Source: Bradyrhizobium sp. 195
Lineage (GTDB): Bacteria; Pseudomonadota; Alphaproteobacteria; Rhizobiales; Xanthobacteraceae
DNA length: 64,000 bases
Assembly (NCBI RefSeq): GCF_023101665.1
Contig: NZ_CP082162.1
Coordinates: forward strand, 248,001 to 312,000
Reading direction: 5' to 3'
Below are positions 18,001 to 25,876 of the stretch, piece by piece (positions within the stretch are counted from its first letter, which is position 1; each line of letters begins with the position of its first letter). The notes under the pieces were generated by a model. That model saw only the letters and a list, made by a program, of their open reading frames with translations. It had not been told where the DNA came from and ran no database searches. A program made the translations under genes and the position numbers.

Positions 18001-18379
18001 CAACGAAGCCGCCGAACCGCTGCACTATGTCGGCGACGCATTTCTGATACGCGGAAATGATCTCGCGTAGGTCTTCAGGGTCCATGCGTGCTGAAAGTGC
18101 TGTTGAACCCACAAGGTCCGAGAACATCACGGTGACTTGGCGACGTTCGGCGGCATCTTGGGGCTTCAACTCGGCCGTAACGCGTTGAGCTACGGCAGGG
18201 CTCCCAAGCTCCTCGATAGCCGCAAGCATTATGCGCCGATGCCCGAGCAGCACTCCGATGTCCTTAAGGTCCTGATCAGTCAGATGGCGAAGTGCTGCGA
18301 AACCAATCCCGTTTTCAGCAAAACGCTGCGCGTACTCGGACATTCCGAGCTTTTCGAGCCAGTCGGCAATTTGCTGCAT
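15056..18379 (-). CDS. SAM domain-class III adenylate/guanylate cyclase-AAA ATPase-TPR protein
   Basis: About 1,107 residues from the ATG at 18379, which has GGAGGGG upstream; a TTG eight codons earlier is less likely. Residues 1-60 are a SAM-like domain (ADWLEKLGMSEYAQRF). Residues ~77-250 are a class III nucleotide cyclase with metal-binding Asp in MFSDLVGSTALS and YMGDGVLVYFGYP. Then an AAA_16 domain with Walker A GEAGIGKSR and Walker B VLMIVEDAHW, and a long TPR-like C-terminus ending ELKEAKALLDDLAS. Expected role: cyclic nucleotide production controlled by an ATPase/TPR sensor; the ligand is unknown. It is the intact paralogue of the convergent gene at 11248. Confidence 0.88.
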   Translation of the reverse strand: MQQIADWLEKLGMSEYAQRFAENGIGFAALRHLTDQDLKDIGVLLGHRRIMLAAIEELGSPAVAQRVTAELKPQDAAERRQVTVMFSDLVGSTALSARMDPEDLREIISAYQKCVADIVQRFGGFVAKYMGDGVLVYFGYPQAHEDDAERAVRAGLELVAGVGALNIRAPLQTRIGIATGLVVVGDLIGSGASQEHAIIGETPNLAARLQGVAEPNSVVIAESTRKLLCNLFELEEFGPKELKGISGAVGAWAALRPASVESRFEALHANGLTELVGRDEELELLLRRWSKAKSGEGQVVLLSGEAGIGKSRLTAALLESIANEPHTRLRYFCSPQHTDSAFYPIIGQMERAARFAHDDAPETKLDKLDTVLAQTSTSLEDTALFADMLSLPKDGRYAALDVSSEQHRQRTFEALGSQVEALSRSSPVLMIVEDAHWTDPTSQEAFSGVVDRLRTYRVLLIVTFRPEFDPHWIGRPYVTALTLNRLAQREIETVIDHIVGNRLISASVRQDIIERTDGIPLFVEEMTKAVLETNSEGEARRTTGNIPSPTAAVPASLHASLMARLDQLGPAKEVAQIGSAIGREFSYTLLFSVASKPEPELASALDRLISAGLLFRQGVPPYSSYLFKHALVQDAAYGTLLRRRRQELHARVATTLEQHFADLVERQPEILAHHLTGAGQAERASDQWLKAGQFAASRSAYAEAVSHFDRGLSLLPSLLDAQRDRQEIKLQLAKGVSLSNANGFSSAEAAKAHARAHELSDKIGDIDSQFTAIWGLWTFRRTSDWNAARQLSNRLLSLVEKSNNVGLRLEAHHTCWTTHFFCGELAPAQEHCEKGRTLYEFEQHRTHAHIYGHDPGVCARTLGAWSAWLLGYPDTALARVNDALALAERVNHPFSLAMARLHASILHQFRSDSASVLQCIESAETLAAEKRVALPLDPRVLRGWALLAPDTIEAAIASYRAALADPAKQGTIQYAPYSFALFCEVLCRTGNHPGGAEALTGAAAIAEQSGEHWWDAEISRLRGLMALSRGQLGGSNAWLLKSVQTARQQRAKSLELRAAMSLARFWRDQDKRTAARDLLAPVYGWFTEGFDTLELKEAKALLDDLAS

Positions 18380-18621
18380 CGCGGCCCCTCCGGATTCGTG
18401 CAACCCACTCTGGACCGATAGGACCGAAAGTCTACCACGCGCGCCGACTTATTCCAGCGCCCGCCGCGAGGTTGCATGTCCGGTCATTTTCGACAGTTTG
18501 GCAGAGATTGAGGGCTGGTGATGTCCGCTCTTGTCCGTAAGCGCAGTACCAGGGTCGCGCCAAAAGCGTTGCGTTTGGCCGGACTGCCGTGATTCAAACT
18601 CTCGAACTGGGGGCTCGAATC

Positions 18622-19039
18622 ATGCACTACGAACTCGCCGACTATGAATGGTCCGCCATCAAGCCGATGCTGCCGAACAAGCCGCGTGGCGTTCCTCGGG
18701 TGAACGACGGACGAGTCCTGAATGGCATCTTCTGGGTCCTCCGATCAGGAGCACCCTGGCGTGATCTGCCGACGGCGTTTGGCCCTTACGCCACTTGCTA
18801 CAACCGCTTCGTCAGGTGGGGCGGGCCGGTGTTTGGAGCCGCATCATAGAAGCGCTTGCCACGGCCCAGGATGCTGCTGTCCAGATGATCGACACTTCCA
18901 TTGTCCGCGTGCATCAGCATGGAGCCTGCATCACAACGCACCAGCGCCAATCGATGAGAAGGTCCCGCGGCGACTTGACGAGCAAAATCCATGAGGTGCG
19001 AGCATCGTTGGATGCAACGCAGACCGAGATGTCGCGCTA
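18622..19039 (+). pseudogene. IS5-family transposase remnant
   Basis: The first part (MHYELADYEWSAIKPMLPNK, then LNGIFWVLRSGAPWRDLP and GPYATCYNRFVRW) is the DUF4096-type N-terminus of IS5-group transposases. After a frameshift near 18830, AQMIDTSIVRVHQHG follows, containing the first catalytic Asp. The rest, including the other acidic residues, is missing. Dead element; terminal repeats not identified. Confidence 0.8.
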
Positions 19040-19202
19040 AAGCCGTCATTGCCAAAACACATCTCTGCCGCCAGCCAGTCGCGCACCGGTCGGTAGAGCG
19101 CTCAATGCGCGGGCACAAGACTGAGCGTACCGAGCGCAGGCTATGGGGCAGATAGCTTTATTGCTGCCATAGCTCTCTATCGAACCCGTTCACCCCAATC
19201 TG

Positions 19203-19379
19203 TTAGCCACCAGACCGCATCAAAAACGGATCCATGGACGTAGCTATTCGGTCCGCAACTTGCGTGGCGGCCGGCGTGGACCGTGGTTCGGTAGGCAGCG
19301 AGCCGAGAGAATTGACGGTCAGCCCGAGACCAGCGGCAAGAACAGCTATTACAATCGCGGAGAGATATTCGATCCTCAT
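19203..19379 (-). CDS. 58-residue secreted or membrane-anchored small protein
   Basis: From the ATG at 19379, preceded by GGAGG ten bases upstream: MRIEYLSAIVIAVLAAGLGL is a short basic start plus a hydrophobic helix, followed by a Ser/Thr/Pro-rich stretch and VADRIATSMDPFLMRSGG. This suggests export through a signal anchor. No family recognised beyond general resemblance to rhizobial small periplasmic proteins. Confidence 0.55.
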   Translation of the reverse strand: MRIEYLSAIVIAVLAAGLGLTVNSLGSLPTEPRSTPAATQVADRIATSMDPFLMRSGG

Positions 19380-19527
19380 GGCGATGATCCTCCATCGCTG
19401 ACGACAAGACAATTGTGTTCGTTGAAGATTAGTTCCGTTGCAGGCAGGTCCATGGCTGCGGGGAACGGCGAAAAACTTTGGCCGGACGTGAGGCGTTCTC
19501 CCGGCCAAACCGCTATACGCGGGTCTC

Positions 19528-19629
19528 TCAGAACATTTCGATCGAGGCGAAAAGCGCGATGTCGATTAGGACAGTGAGGCTCATGATGGCGACTGTGAGA
19601 ATTGCTTCGCCCGGCGCCAGAGGGGTCAT
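19528..19629 (-). CDS. 33-residue putative single-span membrane peptide
   Basis: MTPLAPGEAILTVAIMSLTV continues LIDIALFASIEMF: a short N-terminus and one hydrophobic helix. The frame is open upstream, so the start is a guess, and there is no strong ribosome-binding site. It could be a real micropeptide or chance. Confidence 0.3.
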   Translation of the reverse strand: MTPLAPGEAILTVAIMSLTVLIDIALFASIEMF

Positions 19630-19720
19630 TAGCGTGCCTCGCATATTGCGAAGCCCCGACGCCCAATAGCCCGCCGAAGTCGGGAATGGTTCAGTTCCAA
19701 GCGGGTTAGGCACAAGATGC

Positions 19721-19981
19721 CTATCGCATTTCGAGTTCCTTGATCGCCAAAGCCGCAATTTGTGCCGGGGCGAGGACCTCCGTTTGCGCGATCTTGATGA
19801 TCTTGCTTGCGACCATTTCCGTGAGCGGGTCGTCGCGATCCTTGACACAAAGCGTATGGAGCGCCTGCTCGTAAGCTGCCGTGATGCGGCTGACTATTTC
19901 CGCTTTAAGTCGGCGGTTTGTAATCGCAGGTAGGTAGACATTTCTTGCCTCCTCAGCCCACGCGGGAGAGCATGATAGCAT
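19721..19981 (-). CDS. Small conserved hypothetical protein (KDRDDPL family)
   Basis: Up to 86 residues. The conserved part is RITAAYEQALHTLCVKDRDDPL, then IIKIAQTEVLAPAQIAALAI, a helical module found in many short rhizobial proteins. GGAGG lies just before an ATG at about 19943 that is out of frame with this part, so the natural N-terminus may have been changed by an indel. Otherwise translation begins at the ATG at 19981. Function unknown. Confidence 0.5.
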   Translation of the reverse strand: MLSCSPAWAEEARNVYLPAITNRRLKAEIVSRITAAYEQALHTLCVKDRDDPLTEMVASKIIKIAQTEVLAPAQIAALAIKELEMR

Positions 19982-20139
19982 GGGAACACGGTTGGCGATC
20001 GGAGGACGTGGGACGCTCGGAGCAGCGGTATCAGTGCAAAGCCAGGATCAAGGTGGCGTGTCGCACGTTACTACGGCGGCGGCAGGATTACTCGTGCACG
20101 GCAAGGAGGCGGTGCACGTCAAGGCCAACGGTGGCAGCC

Positions 20140-20421
20140 ATGGCAGATACCCCTTCAACCGCGCCCGTGGTCCATCCCCCCGGTTTAGATCATCCGGAGC
20201 ATCGCCGGGCGATCTGCAACGAGATTGGTGAGCAACTTCGCGACACCCTCACGGACGATCTCACCCCGCTACCATTGCGACTGGAAGGCATGGTGGAGCG
20301 ACTGACCGAATTGGACAGTGACGCACCGTCGGCCGCGCCGGCTCGCCAGGACGATGCGCCCTCCCGGCCACTCTGGAAATTTGTGTCGGCGCTTTGGCGG
20401 GTCCTCCGAAACGGTCCTTGA
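20140..20421 (+). CDS. Conserved hypothetical protein, 93 residues
   Basis: MADTPSTAPVVHPPGLDHPE, then a helical region (RRAICNEIGEQLRDTL; PLRLEGMVERLTELD), a Pro/Ala-rich linker and a basic C-terminus ending WRVLRNGP. No membrane segment. Its flexible ends and central helices resemble small adaptor-like proteins, but no family is recognised. Confidence 0.5.
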   Translation: MADTPSTAPVVHPPGLDHPEHRRAICNEIGEQLRDTLTDDLTPLPLRLEGMVERLTELDSDAPSAAPARQDDAPSRPLWKFVSALWRVLRNGP

Positions 20422-20925
20422 GGCGCAGGTACGCGCGATCGCGCCGTTTTCAGGAGCGGATCACGAATCCTGAAAGCTTAAAGCTCGTTTCTTCGCAAGA
20501 GGTTGATTGTAGGAGCGGATGCGGATGACGCAGGCGACGACGCGCCGTCCGCGCGCAGGACCGCTTCGGGGCAGAAGCGGCGATCAACGAGTCCCCCGCT
20601 GTCCGGTTTACTGCCGGGACGCAACTATGGCCGGGACGTCGGTCAGTTACGGGCCAGAACCAGACCTTCGTTGCTGGCTTTCTCGCGGATCACAAGTAAC
20701 GCACAGTATGCCGTATCGCTATCTCGACCTATCAAGCATCCTGCCGTCGTTCGATGCCCGGAAAGCAACATAGCACGGACGACATGGCAGGCGCCCTGCG
20801 CGGCTGCCATGGGGAGTGATCCATCTGGCCAAGCTGAAACGATCTCTCGTTCATCCACCATACATCCGACACGGCACAATACTTGCTACGGTGCGGGGAG
20901 GCGATGCGTGCGGAGTTGTTCCCAG
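20422..20925. other. Region without a recognised gene
   Basis: An open plus-strand frame from 20503 runs into the gene at 20926 but shows no recognisable protein before that point. Confidence 0.4.
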
Positions 20926-21141
20926 ATGGGACGAAAGGTCCGGGCTTCAAAGAAGCAGAAGCGTGTTACGCCGGACCTACTGATCCTGGCTGCTGAGCTT
21001 GAGAGGCTGAAGCGAAAGCGCGCATCAATCCCCGACCTCGAAAAACTCTGGAGCGAAGTGCAAGCACTCCGAGAGCAAGTTAGGAAAGCCGAAATCAGGC
21101 CGGCACTGAATCGGCTACATCGCGGCCCGGTCGATACGTAA
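20926..21141 (+). CDS. Small basic helical hypothetical protein
   Basis: 71 residues from MGRKVRASKKQKRVTPDLL; strongly basic N-terminus, then a Leu/Arg/Glu heptad-like helix (LILAAELERLKRKRASIPDL, LWSEVQALREQV). It could bind nucleic acid or form a coiled coil. It overlaps the tail of the convergent H-NS gene by 27 bases. Low recognition. Confidence 0.4.
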   Translation: MGRKVRASKKQKRVTPDLLILAAELERLKRKRASIPDLEKLWSEVQALREQVRKAEIRPALNRLHRGPVDT

Positions 21142-21438
21142 GTCATCGATCCGTTTTCCGGACTTCAACAAGTTTGTTACCCAGCGAGGCTGCTTACCGC
21201 GCCCAGCCCAAGTCTCCGATCTATTTGACGGGTTTCGATACTTTGGAAGAATCTTGGGATAGCGCCGTCGGGCGCGAACGGTATGCGGCGCAACGGCGCC
21301 GCCGAGCTTAGCCAGCCGCTCCTCTAGCGTCTTTTGTTTCGCCGCAAGTTTTCCTGGGAGAATGGCCTCGGTCTGGCGGTAGAGATCCCAAAGCTGGTCG
21401 ATCGACATCTGCGCCAGCATATCACTAGACAGTTTCAT
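21115..21438 (-). CDS. H-NS family nucleoid-associated protein (HvrA-like)
   Basis: 107 residues from the ATG at 21438. N-terminal oligomerisation helices (MLAQMSIDQLWDLYRQTEAI, KQKTLEERLAKLGG), a basic linker (RARRRYPKILPKYRNP) and the C-terminal DNA-binding motif SETWAGRGKQPRWV, which matches the H-NS/HvrA core (TWxGRGxxPxW). Such proteins bind AT-rich DNA and silence transferred genes, which fits this mobile-element-rich region. A perfect 7-2-7 palindrome lies 39 bases before the start. Confidence 0.88.
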   Translation of the reverse strand: MKLSSDMLAQMSIDQLWDLYRQTEAILPGKLAAKQKTLEERLAKLGGAVAPHTVRARRRYPKILPKYRNPSNRSETWAGRGKQPRWVTNLLKSGKRIDDLRIDRAAM

Positions 21439-21476
21439 ATCTTGCTTCCCTTCAGGAGAAGATCCCCGAAAATTAG

Positions 21477-21492
21477 GTTCCAACATTGGAAC
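21477..21492. promoter_or_regulatory. Palindrome GTTCCAA-N2-TTGGAAC, upstream of the H-NS gene
   Basis: A perfect 7-bp inverted repeat with a 2-base gap, followed on the plus strand by T6. An identical palindrome is at 25733-25748, upstream of other minus-strand genes. Candidate operator for a dimeric regulator. Confidence 0.45.
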
Positions 21493-21820
21493 TTTTTTGA
21501 GGTTTTTTAGCGACTGATCTTCGTTAAATCGGTGGTCCTTCGGGGCACGACTAGTGTCTGAGACATATTGCTTCAGCAGCGGCCCAACGCACGCGGCCTA
21601 CACAACATAATGGATCGTGATTGGGCCGCCTTTGATTTAACGCAAGACGATGCCCGCGTTCAGGGCGGCTCGATACGCTGGAGCCCGCAATGGTCAAAGG
21701 CTGCCTCAAGCCAGGCCGAATGCGCTGTTCGGCTCGCCACCCGAAAGCTGACACCTCAGTCGTCTGCGCGAAGGGCAGCCCGAGCCAATTCCGGACTCGT
21801 GCAACGCAGCAGAGGCGTCT

Positions 21821-22807
21821 CTATTCGATCACCTCGTCGGCGCGGGCGTGCAGCATCGGCGGGACAGTGATGCCCAATGCCTTCGCGGCCTTGAGGTTGA
21901 TGACCAACTCGAATTTGGTCGGCTGCATAACTGGCAAGTCGGCGGGCTTGGCGCCCTGAAGAATTTTGCCGGTATAAAGTCCAATATGCCGGTACGCGTC
22001 GGCCAGGCTGATCCCGTAGCTCATCAGGCCGCCGGCCACGGCAAACTCTCGGAACTCGTAGATTGCGGGAACGGCGTAGCGCGCTGCCAGTGTGACGATC
22101 TGCTGGCGGTGAGCGTTGAAGAACGGATCGGCCGCGACAAGGAGAGCGTCGGCATGCTGGTCGGCCAGGATCGCGAAGGCCCTGTCGAGTTCCGGCTCGT
22201 TGTGTGCCCTTAGAACGTGAATCTTCCGCGCGAGGCTTTGCGCAGCCGTGTTCGCTTCCGTCAACTGGGTGTTGGCGCCGGGGGTACCCGGATTGACCAG
22301 CATGGCGATGGTCGCGGCGTTTGGCACCAGGTCGTGCAGCAGGTCCAGCCGCTTGGCTTCCAAAGAGTTGGTCATCACATGAACGCCGGTGGCGTTTCCG
22401 CCGGGTCGGTTTAGGCTAACAACAAGGCCCAGCTCGACAGGATCAGTGGCTGAGGAAAACACGATCGGAATTGTGGTGGTCGCAGCCCTTGCGGCTAGCG
22501 CCGAGGCGCCACCGCCGGTCGCAACAATCACAGCAACCTTGCGCCGGACCAGATCGGCAGCCAGCGCGGGCAAGCGATCATTGTGATTCTCGGCCCAGCG
22601 ATATTCGATCACGAGGTTGTGGCTTTCGATAAACCCGGCTTCCTTCAGGCCATCGCGGAACGCGGCTACGGGGCGGGCGATCACATCAGGCGACAGGTTG
22701 TTGAGGAATCCAATGACCGGTGTGGCCGGCTGCTGTGCGCTTGTCGAGAGCGGCGCGACGACGATGGCCGCTCCCATCAAACTTATAAAACACCGGCGCC
22801 CAATCAT
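21821..22807 (-). CDS. ABC-type substrate-binding protein (ABC_sub_bind family)
   Basis: About 328 residues from the ATG at 22807; another ATG lies five codons earlier. The N-terminus has an Arg pair and a hydrophobic signal sequence (MIGRRCFISLMGAAIVVAPL) ending in STSAQQ. The mature protein shows the family marks VIGFLNNLSPD, RDGLKEAGFIESHNLVIEYRW, ALAADLVRRKVAVIVATGG, IVFSSATDPVELGLV and LNRPGGNATGV. Periplasmic binding protein of unknown ligand. No permease or ATPase gene is adjacent, which is common for this orphan family in Bradyrhizobium. Confidence 0.88.
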   Translation of the reverse strand: MIGRRCFISLMGAAIVVAPLSTSAQQPATPVIGFLNNLSPDVIARPVAAFRDGLKEAGFIESHNLVIEYRWAENHNDRLPALAADLVRRKVAVIVATGGGASALAARAATTTIPIVFSSATDPVELGLVVSLNRPGGNATGVHVMTNSLEAKRLDLLHDLVPNAATIAMLVNPGTPGANTQLTEANTAAQSLARKIHVLRAHNEPELDRAFAILADQHADALLVAADPFFNAHRQQIVTLAARYAVPAIYEFREFAVAGGLMSYGISLADAYRHIGLYTGKILQGAKPADLPVMQPTKFELVINLKAAKALGITVPPMLHARADEVIE

Positions 22808-23037
22808 GATCGCTCCGATCATGTCATTTCCGATTTCGGCAGTGCGCGACGTGCCATCATAGCCACTGAAATGATGGGATTAAAGGTTGGTGATGTCGGG
22901 TCCGGGTCAAAGGCTGCTCTCGGCAGCTCCATGAAGCTTATTTCGCTCAGCCCTCGATAGCGGACACTGCGAGCCCGACCGGAGACTATCAAGAATGGCT
23001 GCAACGCCAAGACCGAGGCCGACTTGCAGCATGGGTC

Positions 23038-23391
23038 TTACTTCTTCTTTAGAATGCCAATATCGGTGTTGCCCAAGTTCTCTATGGCGCGTTCGGCGGC
23101 GGGCGTATCCACAGCGTTGTCGTGGGAAGTTGGGGCCGGACTAACGGAGGAAGCATCCGCGTCGCCGGTCGCTGCGTGGCTGAGCGCGTTGCCGAGCTTG
23201 GGACCGGAGGAGCCTCTAGTGCCGCTGATGGCGTGCCCGGTCGATAACGTGCTGCCCGCATAGCCGGTAGACCCAACAGCCGCAGTTCCACTGGCCGCCG
23301 GGCCACCGCTGCTCGATCCACCCGTACTCTGGGCCAAGGCGAGCGAAGAGCCGCTGATGAATAGAATCAAAATAACGGCGATGTGGTTCAT
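23038..23391 (-). CDS. Secreted Gly/Ser/Thr-rich protein
   Basis: 117 residues. MNHIAVILILFISGSSLALA is a clear signal peptide with an ALA-Q cleavage site. The mature part is low-complexity Gly, Ser, Ala and Thr, ending with an acidic then Lys-rich tail (GNTDIGILKKK). Probably periplasmic or surface exposed and unstructured. No family recognised. Confidence 0.6.
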   Translation of the reverse strand: MNHIAVILILFISGSSLALAQSTGGSSSGGPAASGTAAVGSTGYAGSTLSTGHAISGTRGSSGPKLGNALSHAATGDADASSVSPAPTSHDNAVDTPAAERAIENLGNTDIGILKKK

Positions 23392-23722
23392 TTAGCGGTC
23401 CTTTAAACCGCTCAATGAGCTGCACGTCAGATAGTTCCGTGGCGCCGACCTCTCCCCCAGATCGCTTGCTGAACGTGGTGCGTCTGACAGACCCCAGCGC
23501 TGGCGACGGCTGGGCTCGCCCCTGAAAGGCGAGCATGCGCTTGTCATGCTTCGCAGGCGAGCCGGTCGGCCCGGACGTAGATCCTCTCTCGCGACTTGCT
23601 CCCCATGCGCACGTCAAAGCTCTACGGCGTGCCATAGGCAAATTATCAATCCGTCGGGAGCGGCCCCGGAGCGCCATGCTGCGCGTCGTCGGTGTGGATA
23701 CATGTGCAGTCTGGTCAACAAA
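23392..23722. other. Spacer without a recognised gene
   Basis: Open frames here are shadows of GC-rich sequence. No ribosome-binding site plus plausible protein was found. Confidence 0.4.
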
Positions 23723-23746
23723 AAGGCCGCCAACTGAGGCGGCCTT
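23723..23746 (-). terminator. GCCGCC palindrome, terminator-like on the minus strand
   Basis: AAGGCCGCC-AACTGAG-GCGGCCTT hairpin, followed on the minus strand by TTTTTG. Two shorter relatives lie at 24265-24288 and 24556-24578 with the same loop core. Confidence 0.55.
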
Positions 23747-23997
23747 ACAATTGAGAAACTAGCAAGGTGACACACGCGATCAGTGTTGCTGTACTGAACG
23801 TCACGACCACGAGAGCCTATTCACTGCGGGCTTGCAGCTCTTTGTCATCCATATGGCTCAACGCCGGTTCGCGCCGTGGGTTTCAAGTCGGCGGTCTTTG
23901 ACCCAGCGAATTCAGTCCACTTCGCCTTGAAGCTGCGTCCCGAGGAACCACTGCGCACTTGTTGGGCTGGTCAACCGGACAGCAAAGGAACACGATC

Positions 23998-24189
23998 ATG
24001 GACCGCGAACACGTGAAGGGCGCTGCGGACAAAGCAAAAGGCGCCATCAAAGAAGGTGCTGGTAAACTTACTGGCGACAAAGACATGGAAACCGAAGGCA
24101 AAATCGATAAAGCCAAGGGGTCCGCCCACAACGCGGCAGGAGATGTGAAGGATGCGGCGCGGGACGCCGCTGACGCCCTCAAAAAATAA
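23998..24189 (+). CDS. CsbD-family stress protein
   Basis: 63 residues: MDREHVKGAADKAKGAIKEG, KLTGDKDMETEGKIDKAKG, then AAGDVKDAARDAADALKK. This is the standard CsbD repeat-like sequence, hydrophilic, Lys/Ala/Asp-rich and probably unstructured or helical. CsbD proteins accumulate under general stress; in Alphaproteobacteria they are often in the EcfG regulon, but no convincing EcfG promoter was found here. A hairpin terminator follows at 24211. Confidence 0.9.
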   Translation: MDREHVKGAADKAKGAIKEGAGKLTGDKDMETEGKIDKAKGSAHNAAGDVKDAARDAADALKK

Positions 24190-24210
24190 CGACGATTTAG
24201 ACAAAGCGAC

Positions 24211-24232
24211 TAGCCGCCTGCGGGCGGCCATT
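24211..24232 (+). terminator. Terminator after CsbD gene
   Basis: GCCGCC-TGCG-GGCGGC hairpin followed by CATTTTC. Confidence 0.55.
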
Positions 24233-24245
24233 TTCTTCGGCAGGA

Positions 24246-24470
24246 CTACTCTAGGTTGGAGACAGGAGGCCGCCAAGTGAGGCGACCTACTCTTGGTCTC
24301 GCTTGTTCGGCTGATCCCAAAAAACGCTTCTTGCAGTCGAGACACCGAAAGATAGCAATCGGCCCGTCCGGAGAACCAACAACGTCAACGAAGTGCATGG
24401 GCTTATGACACGCCGAGCAGGTCGGCAGATGCTTGGTTGGTTGCTTGGTTTCCTGCTCTTGCTTCGCCAT
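24246..24470 (-). CDS. Small zinc-ribbon-like protein
   Basis: 74 residues with two CxxC knuckles, CSACHKP near residue 18 and CLDCKKRF near residue 43, a spacing typical of a zinc ribbon. The start is hydrophilic (MAKQEQETKQPTKH). The C-terminal 20 residues are encoded by one of the GCCGCC palindromes, so the tail may be a later extension. Possibly nucleic-acid or protein binding. Confidence 0.6.
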   Translation of the reverse strand: MAKQEQETKQPTKHLPTCSACHKPMHFVDVVGSPDGPIAIFRCLDCKKRFLGSAEQARPRVGRLTWRPPVSNLE

Positions 24471-24813
24471 CCCGCTGGAACGCGGCGACAGAGGCAGTGG
24501 CTTCTACGCTGATCAGGAACCGAAACGAACTGAGCTTCTAGGCTAGTGATGAGCTAGAGAGGTCGCCAACTGAGGCGCCTCACTCCCGCGAGCCTATAGA
24601 CCTCCGTGGTCCGAGGTTGAGTTCCTGAAACAGCTTTTGCTGCTTTGCAGCGAGACCCGCTGGGTTCGGCCGCCAGGAACAGCCACGAGAACTAGTGTCA
24701 ACGCCTGACTGGGCTTAGCTAAGGCCAGCCACATCTGCTTCATTGGGCCGCGCGTCGTCTGAGGTCCCGGAACCCTCGAAAAACACAAAGGTTAATCAAC
24801 TGAGGAGCCGGCT
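24471..24813. other. Spacer with third GCCGCC palindrome
   Basis: No gene recognised. A degenerate copy of the AGGCCGCCAACTGAGGCGGCC palindrome is at 24556-24578. Confidence 0.4.
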
Positions 24814-25158
24814 ATGAAACACACTGTTTTGGTCGTCGATGACGATGCCGACGTGCTGGACGTGATCGCAAGCATGCTTGAAGAACTGGGTTGCGACGTG
24901 GTCCGCGCAAGCAGCGGCGTCGAAGCATTGGACACGTTGACGGGCAATAAGAAGATTTCCATTTTGATAACGGACATCAACATGCCAAGCATGGATGGAC
25001 ATGAACTCGCCGAGCGGGCCATACGCATCCGTCCGAAGCTGAAAATTCTGCAACTATCGGGTCGCGAAAGGAGGCGGGATGGTTTTCCTATGATCAGGAA
25101 GCCGTTTTCTGAAGATGACCTTGCCCGCGTCATACGAGAAACGACGGGGGTTTGTTAG
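24814..25158 (+). CDS. Single-domain response regulator (CheY-like)
   Basis: 114 residues, receiver domain only. Acidic pair DDDADV near the start, phospho-acceptor Asp in LITDINMPSMDG, Thr/Ser replaced by the LSGRE segment and Lys in IRKPFSEDD. No output domain, so it probably relays phosphate to a kinase or phosphotransferase. GAGGAG-like sequence precedes the ATG. Its end overlaps the tail of a convergent broken receiver gene. Confidence 0.85.
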   Translation: MKHTVLVVDDDADVLDVIASMLEELGCDVVRASSGVEALDTLTGNKKISILITDINMPSMDGHELAERAIRIRPKLKILQLSGRERRRDGFPMIRKPFSEDDLARVIRETTGVC

Positions 25159-25489
25159 CGCTTTAGGGAAAGCAGACAGCGCTCAAGTTCTTCGATCTGA
25201 AATGGCTTGCGAAGAGTTGGGTGATCTTTGTATTTGGCTGGAACCCCGTCCGCACCATACCCAGTCGCGAAAACGAATGGGATGTTCCGGCTTCGCAACG
25301 CTTCTGCGATAGCCTCGGCGCCAAGCCTCACGTCTAAGAAGCTATGTCAATCTCCGCTTCGGAGGCGAGCGCCACGCCAGTCTGCAGATCGCCAGCTTCC
25401 CCAGCAATCTTATGACCAAGCTCGACAATCATGTCGGCGATCATCATTCGAATAAGTGCTTCATCTTCAACCAAGAGCACTGAAGCCAT
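25155..25489 (-). pseudogene. Response regulator receiver, one-base frameshift
   Basis: Starts MASVLLVEDEALIRMMIAD and runs to EAEIDIA, then stops. Restoring one T gives LDVRLGAEAIAEALRS, which contains the phospho-acceptor Asp, and then FATGYG and the conserved Lys in TLRKPFQIEEL, ending at the TAA at 25155. It is thus a receiver gene inactivated by a single deletion in the middle of the phosphorylation strand. Confidence 0.75.
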
Positions 25490-25700
25490 AAGCACCTCGT
25501 CGGCTACCCTGCCCGACCCGTCCATTTGAATGCTTCGGCAAAGGTGGCGAAGCCCCACGGCGCGAAGCTCCGCGAGCGAATGTTGACCGGTTTGCGCAGC
25601 TTCCAAAAGCTGCTCCGCGATCCTCTTGCGAAGCTCGTGGTCTCCGCCGTTAGGAGTTGGCGGCACACCTCGTCGAGCACCACTTCCAAATTCGCCCTAA
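25490..25700 (-). pseudogene. Small rhizobial protein, frameshifted (LDEVCRQL...RKRIAEQLL family)
   Basis: One frame reads EVVLDEVCRQLLT; the next continues PNGGDHELRKRIAEQLLEAA, then LAELRAVGLRHLCRS. This is the pattern of a small helical rhizobial family often placed beside receiver genes. The two parts are in different frames. It lies directly upstream of the broken receiver. Confidence 0.45.
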
Positions 25701-25732
25701 CACCGTCCGCTAGACCATGGTCCCTCGTCTAC

Positions 25733-25748
25733 GTTCCAACTTTGGAAC
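25733..25748. promoter_or_regulatory. Second GTTCCAA-N2-TTGGAAC palindrome
   Basis: Same 7-2-7 inverted repeat as at 21477-21492, here upstream of the minus-strand fragments at 25155-25700. Confidence 0.4.
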
Positions 25749-25876
25749 CTATGTTGATCCGGCGCGCTCCGGTGTCAAGGTGAGCAAGCTCTAAGTTGCG
25801 GTGCAGTATAGGAGGGAGGTAGCCATGAGTGAACGTCGGCGTCGTATCAAGCATACGAAACGTTCAAGGAATCCTC

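Noticed and set aside
24594..24788. 64-codon minus-strand frame before the receiver gene
   Set aside because: No ribosome-binding site and no family resemblance.
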